Source: Bacteroidota bacterium (lineage in GTDB: Bacteria; Bacteroidota; Bacteroidia; Bacteroidales; UBA10428). From it: a stretch of 64,000 nucleotides of DNA. The position numbers and the translations under genes were made by a program. The stretch covers positions 118,298 through 182,297 of the forward strand of contig JAEZZA010000020.1 of the NCBI GenBank assembly GCA_023442525.1, in the 5' to 3' direction. Shown one piece after another: positions 29,151-38,082 of the stretch (positions are counted from its first letter, which is position 1; the number at the start of each line of letters is the position of its first letter). The notes beneath the pieces were generated by a model, which had not been told where the DNA came from, made no database searches, and was given only the letters and a program-made list of their open reading frames with translations.

Positions 29151-30536
29151 TCAGCTTATTAATTCATTGATTTCCCTGATCATTTTTAATGCAAGCTCTT
29201 CGGCTTTCTGTTGAGTTGTGCTTTCGCTAATCACACGGATAATAGGTTCCGTGTTCGATTTACGAAGGTGTACCCATTCCCGGTCAAAGTCAATACGAAT
29301 CCCGTCACTGTTATTTATCGGAAAACCCTCGTATTTTTCCCTTACCCTACTTATCAATTCGTCAACATTGGTTCCGGGTTTAAGTTCGAGCTTGTTTTTT
29401 GAATTAAAATAATCAGGGTACGATTTGCGAAGCTCCGAACATTTTTTACCGGAAAGGGCAAGATGCGAAAGGAACAATCCTATACCTGCCAGCGCATCTC
29501 TGCCATAATGCAGATCGGGATATATAACTCCGCCGTTACCTTCACCTCCTATAATTGCATTTACCCTTTTCATTTCGTTAACAACATTTACCTCACCAAC
29601 TGCTGCTGCAGAATATTTACCCCCATAACGAGCGGTAACATCTGCCAGCGCTCTGGTAGATGAGAGATTGGATACGGTATTCCCCGCCCCGTGTGATAGT
29701 ACATAATCTGCTACAGCTACCAGGGTGTATTCTTCGCCAAACATACTGCCGTCTTCATTAACAATCACCAACCTGTCGACATCCGGGTCAACAACAAAAC
29801 CCACATCGGCCTGGTGTTCCTTTACAGCTTTTGAAATATCACCCAGATGTTGAGGAAGCGGCTCCGGATTATGCGGGAATTTACCAGTAGGTTCGCAATA
29901 AAGCTTTATTACCTCTGCCCCAAGTTTCTCAAGTAATACAGGGAGAATAATTCCCCCTACCGAATTCACACAGTCAATCACCACCTTAAAACGCGCCTTT
30001 CTAATGGCATCGGTATCAACGTATTTCATTTTCAAAACTGCATCAACATGGATCTCATCCATATTGTTGAAGGAAAGTAATTTGCCCAGCTTATCCACCT
30101 CGGTATAGGAAACAGAGTCGCTGGCTGCAAGCTGTAAAAGCTCTGCACCCTGCTCTGCAGAAATAAATTCGCCCTTTTCGTTAAGGAGTTTTAATGCATT
30201 CCACTGGCCCGGGTTGTGACTTGCCGTAAGTATGATACCCCCGTCGGCTTTGTGCCAGGTGACTCCCAACTCCACTGTTGGCGTTGTGGCAAATCCCAGC
30301 TCGATCACATCAATTCCCATTCCCATCAAAGTTCCTGCCACCAGACTTAAAACCATTTCGCCCGATACCCGGGCATCCCGTCCTATGACTACCTTATAAT
30401 TATCTTTGAGTTGTTTGTTCCTGATTTGCTGTGCAAAGGCTGTGGTAAACCTCACCACATCAATGGGAGTCAATGATTCACCAGGTTTTCCTCCAATAGT
30501 TCCCCGAATTCCGGATATCGATTTAATAAGTGTCAT
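29151..30536 (-). CDS. glmM: Phosphoglucosamine mutase
   Basis: 461 residues, an alpha-D-phosphohexomutase. The phosphoserine loop is TASHNP with Ser106, the metal loop is DPDVDRL (about 249-255), and the C-terminal phosphate-binding segment is RKSNTEPIIRV. The start IKSISGIRGTIGG fits GlmM-type enzymes in Bacteroidota. It would convert glucosamine-6-phosphate to glucosamine-1-phosphate for peptidoglycan and LPS precursors. A phosphoglucomutase/phosphomannomutase role cannot be excluded from sequence alone. Upstream, TAATTTTG on the minus strand (30587-30594) may be its -7 element. Confidence 0.87.
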   Translation of the reverse strand: MTLIKSISGIRGTIGGKPGESLTPIDVVRFTTAFAQQIRNKQLKDNYKVVIGRDARVSGEMVLSLVAGTLMGMGIDVIELGFATTPTVELGVTWHKADGGIILTASHNPGQWNALKLLNEKGEFISAEQGAELLQLAASDSVSYTEVDKLGKLLSFNNMDEIHVDAVLKMKYVDTDAIRKARFKVVIDCVNSVGGIILPVLLEKLGAEVIKLYCEPTGKFPHNPEPLPQHLGDISKAVKEHQADVGFVVDPDVDRLVIVNEDGSMFGEEYTLVAVADYVLSHGAGNTVSNLSSTRALADVTARYGGKYSAAAVGEVNVVNEMKRVNAIIGGEGNGGVIYPDLHYGRDALAGIGLFLSHLALSGKKCSELRKSYPDYFNSKNKLELKPGTNVDELISRVREKYEGFPINNSDGIRIDFDREWVHLRKSNTEPIIRVISESTTQQKAEELALKMIREINELIS

Positions 30537-30630
30537 AAGATTGAATTTTAATCATAAGGGTTTGAAATTTCGTAATTTTATAGCTCCAAAATTAAGCATT
30601 AAAGTTTTTGATGCTAATAAATACATACAA

Positions 30631-31491
30631 ATGGCATTTGCAAAAGGTCCCCGAAAACCCGCCGAGAGCGGACAACGTAAAAAAAGAACTGTAATCCATG
30701 GCGCAGGCAAGGTAGTCCGTAAATCAGCGACTAATCGCAGTAAACCTGCAAAAGCGGAGATCTTCGACGAAAATGCGCCTGTCAGGCTGAACAAATACCT
30801 GGCAAGTACAGGTATCTGCTCACGCAGAGAGGCGGATGACCTGATAACGGCAGGTTTGGTATCTGTGAACGGGAAATTAATAACCAACCTCGGTACTAAA
30901 ATTCATCCCGGCGACACGGTGAAATACAATGGAGAGACTCTTAAAGAGGAGAAGAAAGTATATTTACTTTTGAATAAACCCAAAGACTATGTCACTACCG
31001 TGGAAGATCCCCATGCAAAAAAAACCGTACTAGACCTGGTACGCGGGGCATGTAAAGAAAGGATCTATCCGGTGGGACGGCTCGACAGAAATACAACCGG
31101 AGTTTTATTGCTTACAAATGACGGCGAACTAACCAAACGACTCACACATCCGCAATTTGAGAAATTAAAGATTTATCACGTACATCTTAACAAGAATATC
31201 AAACCGTCGGATATGGAGAAAATTTCAACAGGAATAAACCTCGAAGACGGAATTATCAAGGCCGACTCAATCAGTTTTGCCGACCCCACAGATAAAACTC
31301 AGGTGGGAATTGAGTTACATTCGGGAAAAAACCATATTGTCAGGAGGATTTTTGAACACCTGGGTTATGAAGTTGTCAAACTCGACCGGGTTTATTTTGC
31401 CGGCCTTACAAAGAAAAACCTCCCCCGCGGATCATGGCGATTCCTAAACGAGAAAGAAATTGCCATGCTGAAAATGAATGCGTTTAAATAA
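30631..31491 (+). CDS. rRNA pseudouridine synthase, RsuA/RluB family
   Basis: 286 residues from the ATG at 30631. The frame is open to 30406, but that extension runs into the divergent glmM gene. After a basic N-terminal tail (about 1-50) there is an S4 RNA-binding domain (VRLNKYLASTGICSRREADDLI, split by one residue in some relatives) and a catalytic domain with the active-site aspartate in PVGRLDRNTTGVLLLTNDG. This is the RsuA/RluB/RluE family, which makes pseudouridine in 16S or 23S rRNA. The exact target (likely 23S, RluB-like) is not certain. Its stop is about 50 bp from the convergent SpoIIE-domain gene. Confidence 0.88.
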   Translation: MAFAKGPRKPAESGQRKKRTVIHGAGKVVRKSATNRSKPAKAEIFDENAPVRLNKYLASTGICSRREADDLITAGLVSVNGKLITNLGTKIHPGDTVKYNGETLKEEKKVYLLLNKPKDYVTTVEDPHAKKTVLDLVRGACKERIYPVGRLDRNTTGVLLLTNDGELTKRLTHPQFEKLKIYHVHLNKNIKPSDMEKISTGINLEDGIIKADSISFADPTDKTQVGIELHSGKNHIVRRIFEHLGYEVVKLDRVYFAGLTKKNLPRGSWRFLNEKEIAMLKMNAFK

Positions 31492-31495
31492 TATA

Positions 31496-31545
31496 CCAAT
31501 ATGCCAATATGCCAATATTAGAATAATTAGCACATTAGCACATTA
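31496..31545. repeat. Two adjacent octamer tandem repeats between convergent genes
   Basis: CCAATATG is present at 31496-31503 and 31504-31511, with CCAATATT at 31512-31519. ATTAGCAC follows at 31526-31533 and 31534-31541, then a partial ATTA. The second array reaches the stop codon of the SpoIIE-domain gene. No T run or stable stem is seen, so these do not form an ordinary terminator. Confidence 0.8.
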
Positions 31546-34500
31546 AATTTTGATTCCCATAAACAAAACATCATCCACCTGATCATAGTTTTCTTTCCAG
31601 AGGTTAAATGTGTTTTTCACATGCAGGCATTGTTCATCCATAGGTTTGGAATGAATATCCTGAAGCAGGTTTTTAAGACGTATCATCTTAAACTTTTTAC
31701 CCATGGGGCCTCCGAACTGATCGGAATACCCGTCGGAGAACATATAGATTATATCACCCTTGCTCAATTGCAGGCCTTCATCTTCAAACAGATTATTCTC
31801 TTTATCGTAATGACCGCCCACTGAATTTCTGCTACCCTTGATAAATATTTCTTCTCCGTCTTTGTAAATGATCATTGGCCGCATAGCCGAAGCAAACCGG
31901 ATATAATGTGTTTTCAGGTCTATTTCACACACTATGATATCCATTCCATCTCCGGGCTTTGTGCCGTCGTCCAGGTCGTGATTCAACGTGTTACGCAGCT
32001 CGCAATCGAGCACCTGCAGAACTTTCGATGGTGAAGTATCTGATTCACGGTTGCAAATATCTTTGATCAGCGTTGAACCGATCATCGACATAAATGCACC
32101 GGGCACTCCGTGGCCTGTTGAATCGGCACATACAATGATAAATTTGTTCTCATTGATCCTGTCGAACCAGTAAAAGTCACCACTCACGATATCCCTCGGG
32201 CTATAGAACACAAAACAACCCGAGAAATGCTGCTGCAATCTCTTAACCGGTGGCAGCATGCTTGTTTGAATACGTTTGGCATAATTAATACTGTCAGTAA
32301 TGTCCCGGTTCTTTATTTCGATCTCTTCTTTTTGTTCAACCACCTCTTTGGTGCGCAAAGTAAGCTCTCTTTCAAGATATTCCTGTAATTGCTTCTGTTT
32401 ACGCTCGCGGTATTTGATAACCAGGTAAAACAGAGAGAGCATCGCAAGTGTCATTGCAGCAATAAACCACCACCTCTTCCACAAGGGTGGTTTTACACGT
32501 AAGTGAAAGGTTACCGGAATGATCTCCTCAGTGAGTCCTTCATTATTATACGACCGCACGTAGAAAGTATATTCTCCGTCTTCAATTCTTGGATACGTTA
32601 CCGATGTCTGCGAAGTGATATCCGACCAGTCGAGATCGTATCCTTCAAGCTTATACTGGTATCGTACGGCATTGGGGTCACTATAATTCAAACCTATGAA
32701 TTCAATCCTCAGATTATATATCTTATATGGCAGAACTATATCCTTGCTGTAATCAAAGGGCTTGTCCGAAATCAGCAGGCTCACAATATTCGTGAATGGA
32801 GGTAACGGGGTTTTATTCTCTCTCGCATGATGATATCCAATCAGCCCTTCAGTGGTACCGAAATAAACATCTCCATGTTCATTACCATAAACGGCATTTA
32901 AATTGACATCGCCAAAAACTCCTAAGTGCTGATCATATAGGCTGATGAGCATATTCTTCAGATTTATGCGACTTAAACCCATCCGGTGACCAACCCAAAT
33001 ATGGCCATTACGATCGGCTGTGATGCCGTAGCAATAATTTGATTTCAATCCCAGCCGTTCAGTAAACTGGTATAGTGAATCTTTTGTGAAACAGAGCACT
33101 CCATCACCATAAGTAGCTGCCCAAATGTTCTCGCTTTCATCTTCGGTAACCGACTTAAAATCGACCTCTGTTCCTGTGGGGTAAACATTTACAACCTCAT
33201 CATCGTCGGTTATTGTTATGATCCCGCTTGCTTTGGTAGCAATTAATACCCTGTCACGGCTGTCAACAATAAGATGTTCAATATAATTATGAGGCATTCC
33301 GTTGGTTGTGGTAAAATGCCCTGTGACCTGCAAATTGAGGTTAAACCTGTAAACCCCGTCTTTAGTACCCAGATACAGATATTTTGAACTCAGTGCAATT
33401 GCACTTACCCACTTGCCCATTGAATAAGCTTCGTATTCAACTTTTTTAACCTGATCCTTAAGGGTATTTACAACATATAATCCGTTTGATTCAGTACCGG
33501 CATACAAGGTGTTTCCTTTCAGCAGCAGCGCTGTGATCTTTGTTGCGGGAATGCCAGATATGCGCCTTGGCGACTTATCCTTTTCGTCGTTATAACGGAA
33601 TAAGCCACCTGAACCCCCAACGTATTCAGTACCATCCGGGGTAACTGCAACGCAGAGAACATTATTTTCGATACCCGGAATTTCATATTCTGAAAATACC
33701 ATGGGTTGACCCGTGAGCATCGACAATCCATCGCCATATAAGGCAATCCAGATATTACCTTCGAGATCGCGGAATACTTTTCTTACGCGGTCACCTGACA
33801 GCCCGTTTCCACTGGAAAATCTCTCAACCCGGGCATATCTGCCCTGGTCTTCATCCGAAAGCCGGTAAACGCCTTTATATGAGCCAATCCACAGCTGGTT
33901 ATCGTCATCCTGAAAAACCGACTGAACTCTTGCTTCACCTAGCCCCAGGTCGGGCGCCACTTCAGTCAGGTTGTAATTTTCTCCGTGCAGTTCGATTTTA
34001 AATACGCCCTTTTCTTCAGCGGCTATCCAGTATGAATTCTTTTCATCGGCAGGTTGAATGTCCGATATACGTGAGAATTCAAGTTCACTTACCGAAATTA
34101 CTTTCGTAGCTGACTTTCCTTCGTTGTCGACTGAGTAAATTTTCAGCCCATCATGGGTGCCGGTTAGCAGAATGTTGCCCTTAACATAAACAGCGCTTAT
34201 GTTACCGGATTCAATACCTTCGGTGGTATAGACCTGCTTTCCGTCGAAGCCGGAAATTCCGTTATTCAGAGTTGAAATAAGAATATTCCCATCCGAAAGC
34301 TCAACAATGCCCGTTATTGCACTATTGATCAATTTCCCGGTATTAATGAGGTTAAAGCTTTTACCATTATACACTGCAATACTGCCATTCTGAAACCCAA
34401 ACCATACATTTCCCCTGCTGTCTTTTAAACTTACAGAGGCCACCTGTCCCTTAAGTGTATCCGGCGTTCCGCTAACCACGAATGAAAATCCGTTAAACCT

Positions 34501-34686
34501 GCATATACCTTCACCTGTACCTATCCAGATATATCCCTGACTATCCTGATTTATTGTATATACAAAAGGATGAAGTATGCCTTCGGAAGTACCGTAATTA
34601 CTTACGCGGTATTCCTGGGCCTGTATTATGAAAAATAAGGCATGGAAACCGAAAATTAAAATGAGAATCCGCTTTAAACCAGACAT
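31543..34686 (-). CDS. Transmembrane two-component-propeller/SpoIIE-type phosphatase
   Basis: 1047 residues. Signal peptide about 1-23. A long ligand-sensor-type propeller (about 25-635) made of repeats such as GYIWIGTGEGICRFNG, NIWIALYGDGLSML and HIWVGHRMGLSRINL is followed by a Y_Y_Y domain (about 645-705), one membrane helix (about 715-740), a charged coiled-coil and a SpoIIE/PP2C phosphatase domain (about 800-1047). Metal-site phrases are present: SGDFYWFD, CADSTGHGVPGAFMSMIG, GDGMDI, FSDGYSDQFGG and DDVLF. Family knowledge: the outer part matches hybrid two-component sensors, but here the output is a Ser/Thr phosphatase instead of a kinase. It is last in the T9SS adhesin cluster, 16 bp after the preceding gene. 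Confidence 0.9.
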   Translation of the reverse strand: MSGLKRILILIFGFHALFFIIQAQEYRVSNYGTSEGILHPFVYTINQDSQGYIWIGTGEGICRFNGFSFVVSGTPDTLKGQVASVSLKDSRGNVWFGFQNGSIAVYNGKSFNLINTGKLINSAITGIVELSDGNILISTLNNGISGFDGKQVYTTEGIESGNISAVYVKGNILLTGTHDGLKIYSVDNEGKSATKVISVSELEFSRISDIQPADEKNSYWIAAEEKGVFKIELHGENYNLTEVAPDLGLGEARVQSVFQDDDNQLWIGSYKGVYRLSDEDQGRYARVERFSSGNGLSGDRVRKVFRDLEGNIWIALYGDGLSMLTGQPMVFSEYEIPGIENNVLCVAVTPDGTEYVGGSGGLFRYNDEKDKSPRRISGIPATKITALLLKGNTLYAGTESNGLYVVNTLKDQVKKVEYEAYSMGKWVSAIALSSKYLYLGTKDGVYRFNLNLQVTGHFTTTNGMPHNYIEHLIVDSRDRVLIATKASGIITITDDDEVVNVYPTGTEVDFKSVTEDESENIWAATYGDGVLCFTKDSLYQFTERLGLKSNYCYGITADRNGHIWVGHRMGLSRINLKNMLISLYDQHLGVFGDVNLNAVYGNEHGDVYFGTTEGLIGYHHARENKTPLPPFTNIVSLLISDKPFDYSKDIVLPYKIYNLRIEFIGLNYSDPNAVRYQYKLEGYDLDWSDITSQTSVTYPRIEDGEYTFYVRSYNNEGLTEEIIPVTFHLRVKPPLWKRWWFIAAMTLAMLSLFYLVIKYRERKQKQLQEYLERELTLRTKEVVEQKEEIEIKNRDITDSINYAKRIQTSMLPPVKRLQQHFSGCFVFYSPRDIVSGDFYWFDRINENKFIIVCADSTGHGVPGAFMSMIGSTLIKDICNRESDTSPSKVLQVLDCELRNTLNHDLDDGTKPGDGMDIIVCEIDLKTHYIRFASAMRPMIIYKDGEEIFIKGSRNSVGGHYDKENNLFEDEGLQLSKGDIIYMFSDGYSDQFGGPMGKKFKMIRLKNLLQDIHSKPMDEQCLHVKNTFNLWKENYDQVDDVLFMGIKI

Positions 34687-34702
34687 GGATCAGTAACTTT
34701 TA

Positions 34703-35668
34703 TTATTGAGGTCTTTTTGTACGAATTTCCGCGTTATACTTAGGTACTCCGCCGATGGGAATTACATAAAATGGTAGTAATTCGCCATACTGGTTGCGGA
34801 CATTAACAACCACATTGTTGTTTTTTACTGCAGGCGTTTTTCGTTTGATAAACTGAATGTCGAGTGATGTGTTTTTCTCCTCTCCATAGATCGCAAATTC
34901 ATCATCAATCCAGTTATCTTCTCCTGAAACCTTGCTGAGCTGGCCCTTTCGGGCCACTGAAACTATGCGTATCCAGCCGTCGGAATCCCAATCGAAATTC
35001 GACAGCTTTACTGATATAGTACGATCATCAACATATGGATATATGTGCGATATTTCCATAGGGTTATCGTGCATCCTGAAAGAATATTCGTATGCAAAAG
35101 CATTGGCGCCTTCAATAGGCCTGTTCTCATTTTCTCTGGTCGATATATAATACCGGTAAAGATTACCGTCGTCTCCCGAAATTCCGTCACAGATCACCTT
35201 CAGCACATATCCGTTATATTGCTGTACAAATTCTCCCTCGGTAGGATTAAAAGGTCCAAAGGTGTACCATTTGTTATCGTACTCCGGTTGATTTCCAAAT
35301 GTTTTTGAAGCCAGGAGGTTCCCGCTTTTATAATTTCCAACGGGTTGAGTTTCTCTGGCGTCTTTATGCGAATAACAGTCTTTTCCCCCATAAACAGAGT
35401 ACGTCATTTTAGTGTCGAAAACTCCATTGAGTTCGTCGGTGGTACCACTGATATCCGGATCAAAAACCCTGATATAAACAGGTTGTGTGAAATCTTTTGG
35501 AATCAGAAAGAAAAATGTTTGTGAGAAATCATCATCTCCCCATGAAGTACTGGCTTTAGGGCCAAATGACATAAGGTATGGAATATTCTCATCGCCAGCC
35601 GGGACAGGCTGTGCCAGTGCAAGAGTAAAGGAAAAAACCGTGAAAAGAACTGTGAAAGTGTATCTCAT
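34703..35668 (-). CDS. Secreted protein of unknown function in the T9SS cluster
   Basis: 321 residues with a clear signal peptide (about 1-19, ALAQPVPAG). The mature part is rich in aromatic and acidic residues and looks beta-sandwich-like: FFFLIPKDFTQPVYIRVFDPD, TYSVYGGKDCYSH, GYVLKVICDGISGDDGNLYRYYIST. I do not recognise a family. The phrase about physical properties of a fold with a possible Ca-binding acidic loop (FDPDISGTTDE) is only suggestive. It lies 84 bp after the PD40-PKD gene and 16 bp before the propeller-SpoIIE gene, so it probably works with them in the cell envelope. Confidence 0.8.
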   Translation of the reverse strand: MRYTFTVLFTVFSFTLALAQPVPAGDENIPYLMSFGPKASTSWGDDDFSQTFFFLIPKDFTQPVYIRVFDPDISGTTDELNGVFDTKMTYSVYGGKDCYSHKDARETQPVGNYKSGNLLASKTFGNQPEYDNKWYTFGPFNPTEGEFVQQYNGYVLKVICDGISGDDGNLYRYYISTRENENRPIEGANAFAYEYSFRMHDNPMEISHIYPYVDDRTISVKLSNFDWDSDGWIRIVSVARKGQLSKVSGEDNWIDDEFAIYGEEKNTSLDIQFIKRKTPAVKNNNVVVNVRNQYGELLPFYVIPIGGVPKYNAEIRTKRPQ

Positions 35669-35752
35669 AGTTAAATGGGAATCAGTTTTGATAAAAGTAA
35701 TACGTTAAAAAAACGGATAAGATACATTTTACGTACCAAACATGATCAAATG

Positions 35753-37180
35753 CTAATTTTTTTGGTTTAACACTACAATTTTGCGTGTTATGCAATGGCT
35801 TGCGGCAGATTCTTCAGCCCCGGGTACTTTTCCTGACAATCCGAGGACAATATTATAGGTACCGGGCAAAGGAAAAGTATATTTGGCTTCAATTCCCTGG
35901 CTTCGAGATCCGTCGCCAAAATCCCAGTAATAATTTTCAATTCTGAAGTTCGGTAAAAATGACTCACGGGCATCCGGAGTGATCTCCTGCCCTGCCCAAA
36001 CAGTATCGGCAACAGTAATATATGGCTGTACAATCTGTTCAACGACAAATTCATATTCAGCCTGACTGATCAGAACATCCTGTGTCATCTTGTCAACAAT
36101 GTTTAGCCGGATATGATACGTATCTGGCCTGGCAAAGCAATGCTCTGCTTCAAGGGCACGTATCAGGGTTCCGTCACCAAGGTCCCACTCGTACGCAAAT
36201 GCCGTTGTGTCTATTTCGTTGTTATTCGATTCATAAAACACATAGCAGTAATCGTTTTCTTTCTGCTCATTACAGGATGTGAAGGTCGGCAATGTTGACA
36301 CTGCGGCATAAATATCAGCCGAACCATGACGGTCCGACACAAAATACGCCGTATCCTGATTATTGGAAAAAATAACACCGTAATCATCCTGCGGCGAATT
36401 AAAGGGTTCGCTCATCCTTACCGGCTTCTGCCATTTATCATCAACCTTCATGGTATGGTAGATATCCAGGTCGCCCTTCGGATTTAAGCCCCGAGAAGCA
36501 AAATATAACCTGCCGTTACTGTGATAAAAAGGAAATACTTCGTTTTTTCCTGTATTCACTTCAGGGCCCAGGTTTTCGGGCTTGCTCCATTTGCCACTTC
36601 TTAGTGTTGATACGTAAATATCAAAGCCACCCATGCCTTCAGGATTGTCAGAGCAAAAGAAAAGCTGGCTGCCGTCACCGCTAAGATGAGGATAACCTGT
36701 ATTATATGCAGCACTGTTATATTCAAATGGAATGGGCTGCGACCATTGACCGTTTACCAGTCTCGACATAAATATGCCGTACGTGGTATCACCCCGGTTG
36801 CGGTTTCGATTTCCCACTGCAATATCAATTGACCGGGTAAAATAAATCAAAGTACCATCGTGGTTAAATGTGGCAGGCCCTTCGAACATAAATGTAGTGA
36901 GCTCCTTAGCCAGTAGCCTTGGGATTTCGAAATTCAGGTTTTTTTTCTTTTCACTGAAATACAGGTTGGTTAATGGATTTTTATCATAATCATGATAGCT
37001 CACTATAAAATCCGATCGTCTGTCAGAACAAAAAACCAGTCCGTTCCGAAAAAATGACGGGGCCAATTCTTTCGACCGCGAATTAATATCAAGACGTGAA
37101 ATTTTAAAATGATTCTGACTGCTTACAGTTTGTAAACAGATCAGTGAGACCACCAGTATTATGACATATTTTCTTATCAT
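35753..37180 (-). CDS. PD40 propeller protein with two PKD domains (PorE-like core without OmpA)
   Basis: 475 residues. Signal peptide about 1-21. PD40-type propeller repeats (about 25-295; NGLVFCSDRRSDF, LIYFTRSIDIAV, LFFCSDNPEGMGGFDIYVS, LYFASRGLNPKGDLDIY) closely resemble those of the OmpA/PorE-like protein at 21878. They are followed by two PKD domains (about 300-385 with AYEWDLGDGT, and 390-475 with YYWDFGDGSRSQGIEAKYTFPLPGTY). The peptidoglycan-binding OmpA domain expected in PorE is absent. The start overlaps the PorP/SprF stop by one base, which indicates translational coupling. A periplasmic or outer-membrane accessory role with PorP/SprF is inferred. Confidence 0.88.
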   Translation of the reverse strand: MIRKYVIILVVSLICLQTVSSQNHFKISRLDINSRSKELAPSFFRNGLVFCSDRRSDFIVSYHDYDKNPLTNLYFSEKKKNLNFEIPRLLAKELTTFMFEGPATFNHDGTLIYFTRSIDIAVGNRNRNRGDTTYGIFMSRLVNGQWSQPIPFEYNSAAYNTGYPHLSGDGSQLFFCSDNPEGMGGFDIYVSTLRSGKWSKPENLGPEVNTGKNEVFPFYHSNGRLYFASRGLNPKGDLDIYHTMKVDDKWQKPVRMSEPFNSPQDDYGVIFSNNQDTAYFVSDRHGSADIYAAVSTLPTFTSCNEQKENDYCYVFYESNNNEIDTTAFAYEWDLGDGTLIRALEAEHCFARPDTYHIRLNIVDKMTQDVLISQAEYEFVVEQIVQPYITVADTVWAGQEITPDARESFLPNFRIENYYWDFGDGSRSQGIEAKYTFPLPGTYNIVLGLSGKVPGAEESAASHCITRKIVVLNQKN

Positions 37181-38082
37181 CAGAAAATGGTGGGATTTGA
37201 CGCTTTGATCCGGTATCCGAAATTATACTCCAGTGCGATTTCAACCGACCCGCGATTATATTCATTGATCTCGCTCAACCCGTAATCGTAAGCTGCTCCA
37301 ATTCGGAGCTGGTAATTTACCTTGAAATCAAGAAGAACAATAACAGCCTGTTTCGAGCGATATGAAACTCCCAGTTTAAGAGCATCTTTGTAGATGAATT
37401 TCATACCTGCATCTGCCACAACTCCTCCCGCGTTTTGGTATTCAACAAGTGCAGAAGGCTCAATCTGCCAGTCTTGTGCCAATCCCAACATTACCCCGGT
37501 CGTCAGATAATAAGAATACTTTGAAAAATCATGATAGGCTACCACTTCTCCTCCATCGGCCTTAAATCCCATGAGCAGAGGCACAGATAATCCGGCATAA
37601 AATCTCCTGGTGTAATAATATGCCCCTACTCCAAAATTGGGTAAGAGATATCGTATGGAATTCCGGCCGGCCGTGATATCATTATCCAGATCGGCTGACT
37701 CATATTTTCCCGTGCTGATACCTCCTTTAAGCCCAAGGGAAAGCTTACCCCTTCCCACCTCCATCCTGTGAGCATAGTTGGCATATATCGATGTGTATTT
37801 TCTAAGCCCGATGCTTTCGTTCATCAGCAGCAAGCCTAATCCCATCCGGGTATTTTTATAAGGAGTGTGTATGCTCAGCGTATTATAGGAAGGCGCTCCC
37901 TCAAAGCCAATCCACTGACTGCGGTGAGTAACACTTGCACTCAGCATGTCATGGCTGCCCGTATAGGCAGGATTTATAGCAAGTCCGTTGAAACTGTAAT
38001 GACTATACAGGATACTTTTTTCCTGAGCCTCCGTTACAATGGCGAAGAGCAGGAATATCAATATGTATCTCAGCTTCAACAT
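37180..38082 (-). CDS. PorP/SprF-family type IX secretion system membrane protein
   Basis: 300 residues. Signal peptide about 1-19 (VTEAQEK). The family opening HYSFNGLAINPAYTGSHDMLSASVTHRSQWIGFEGAP is clear, and the rest alternates as an outer-membrane beta-barrel ending YNFGYRIKASN. In Flavobacterium johnsoniae SprF is needed for secretion of the SprB adhesin, which has a type B C-terminal signal. Here it lies directly after a gene with the same type of signal, overlapping by one base, so it is probably that protein's dedicated partner. Confidence 0.94.
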   Translation of the reverse strand: MLKLRYILIFLLFAIVTEAQEKSILYSHYSFNGLAINPAYTGSHDMLSASVTHRSQWIGFEGAPSYNTLSIHTPYKNTRMGLGLLLMNESIGLRKYTSIYANYAHRMEVGRGKLSLGLKGGISTGKYESADLDNDITAGRNSIRYLLPNFGVGAYYYTRRFYAGLSVPLLMGFKADGGEVVAYHDFSKYSYYLTTGVMLGLAQDWQIEPSALVEYQNAGGVVADAGMKFIYKDALKLGVSYRSKQAVIVLLDFKVNYQLRIGAAYDYGLSEINEYNRGSVEIALEYNFGYRIKASNPTIF

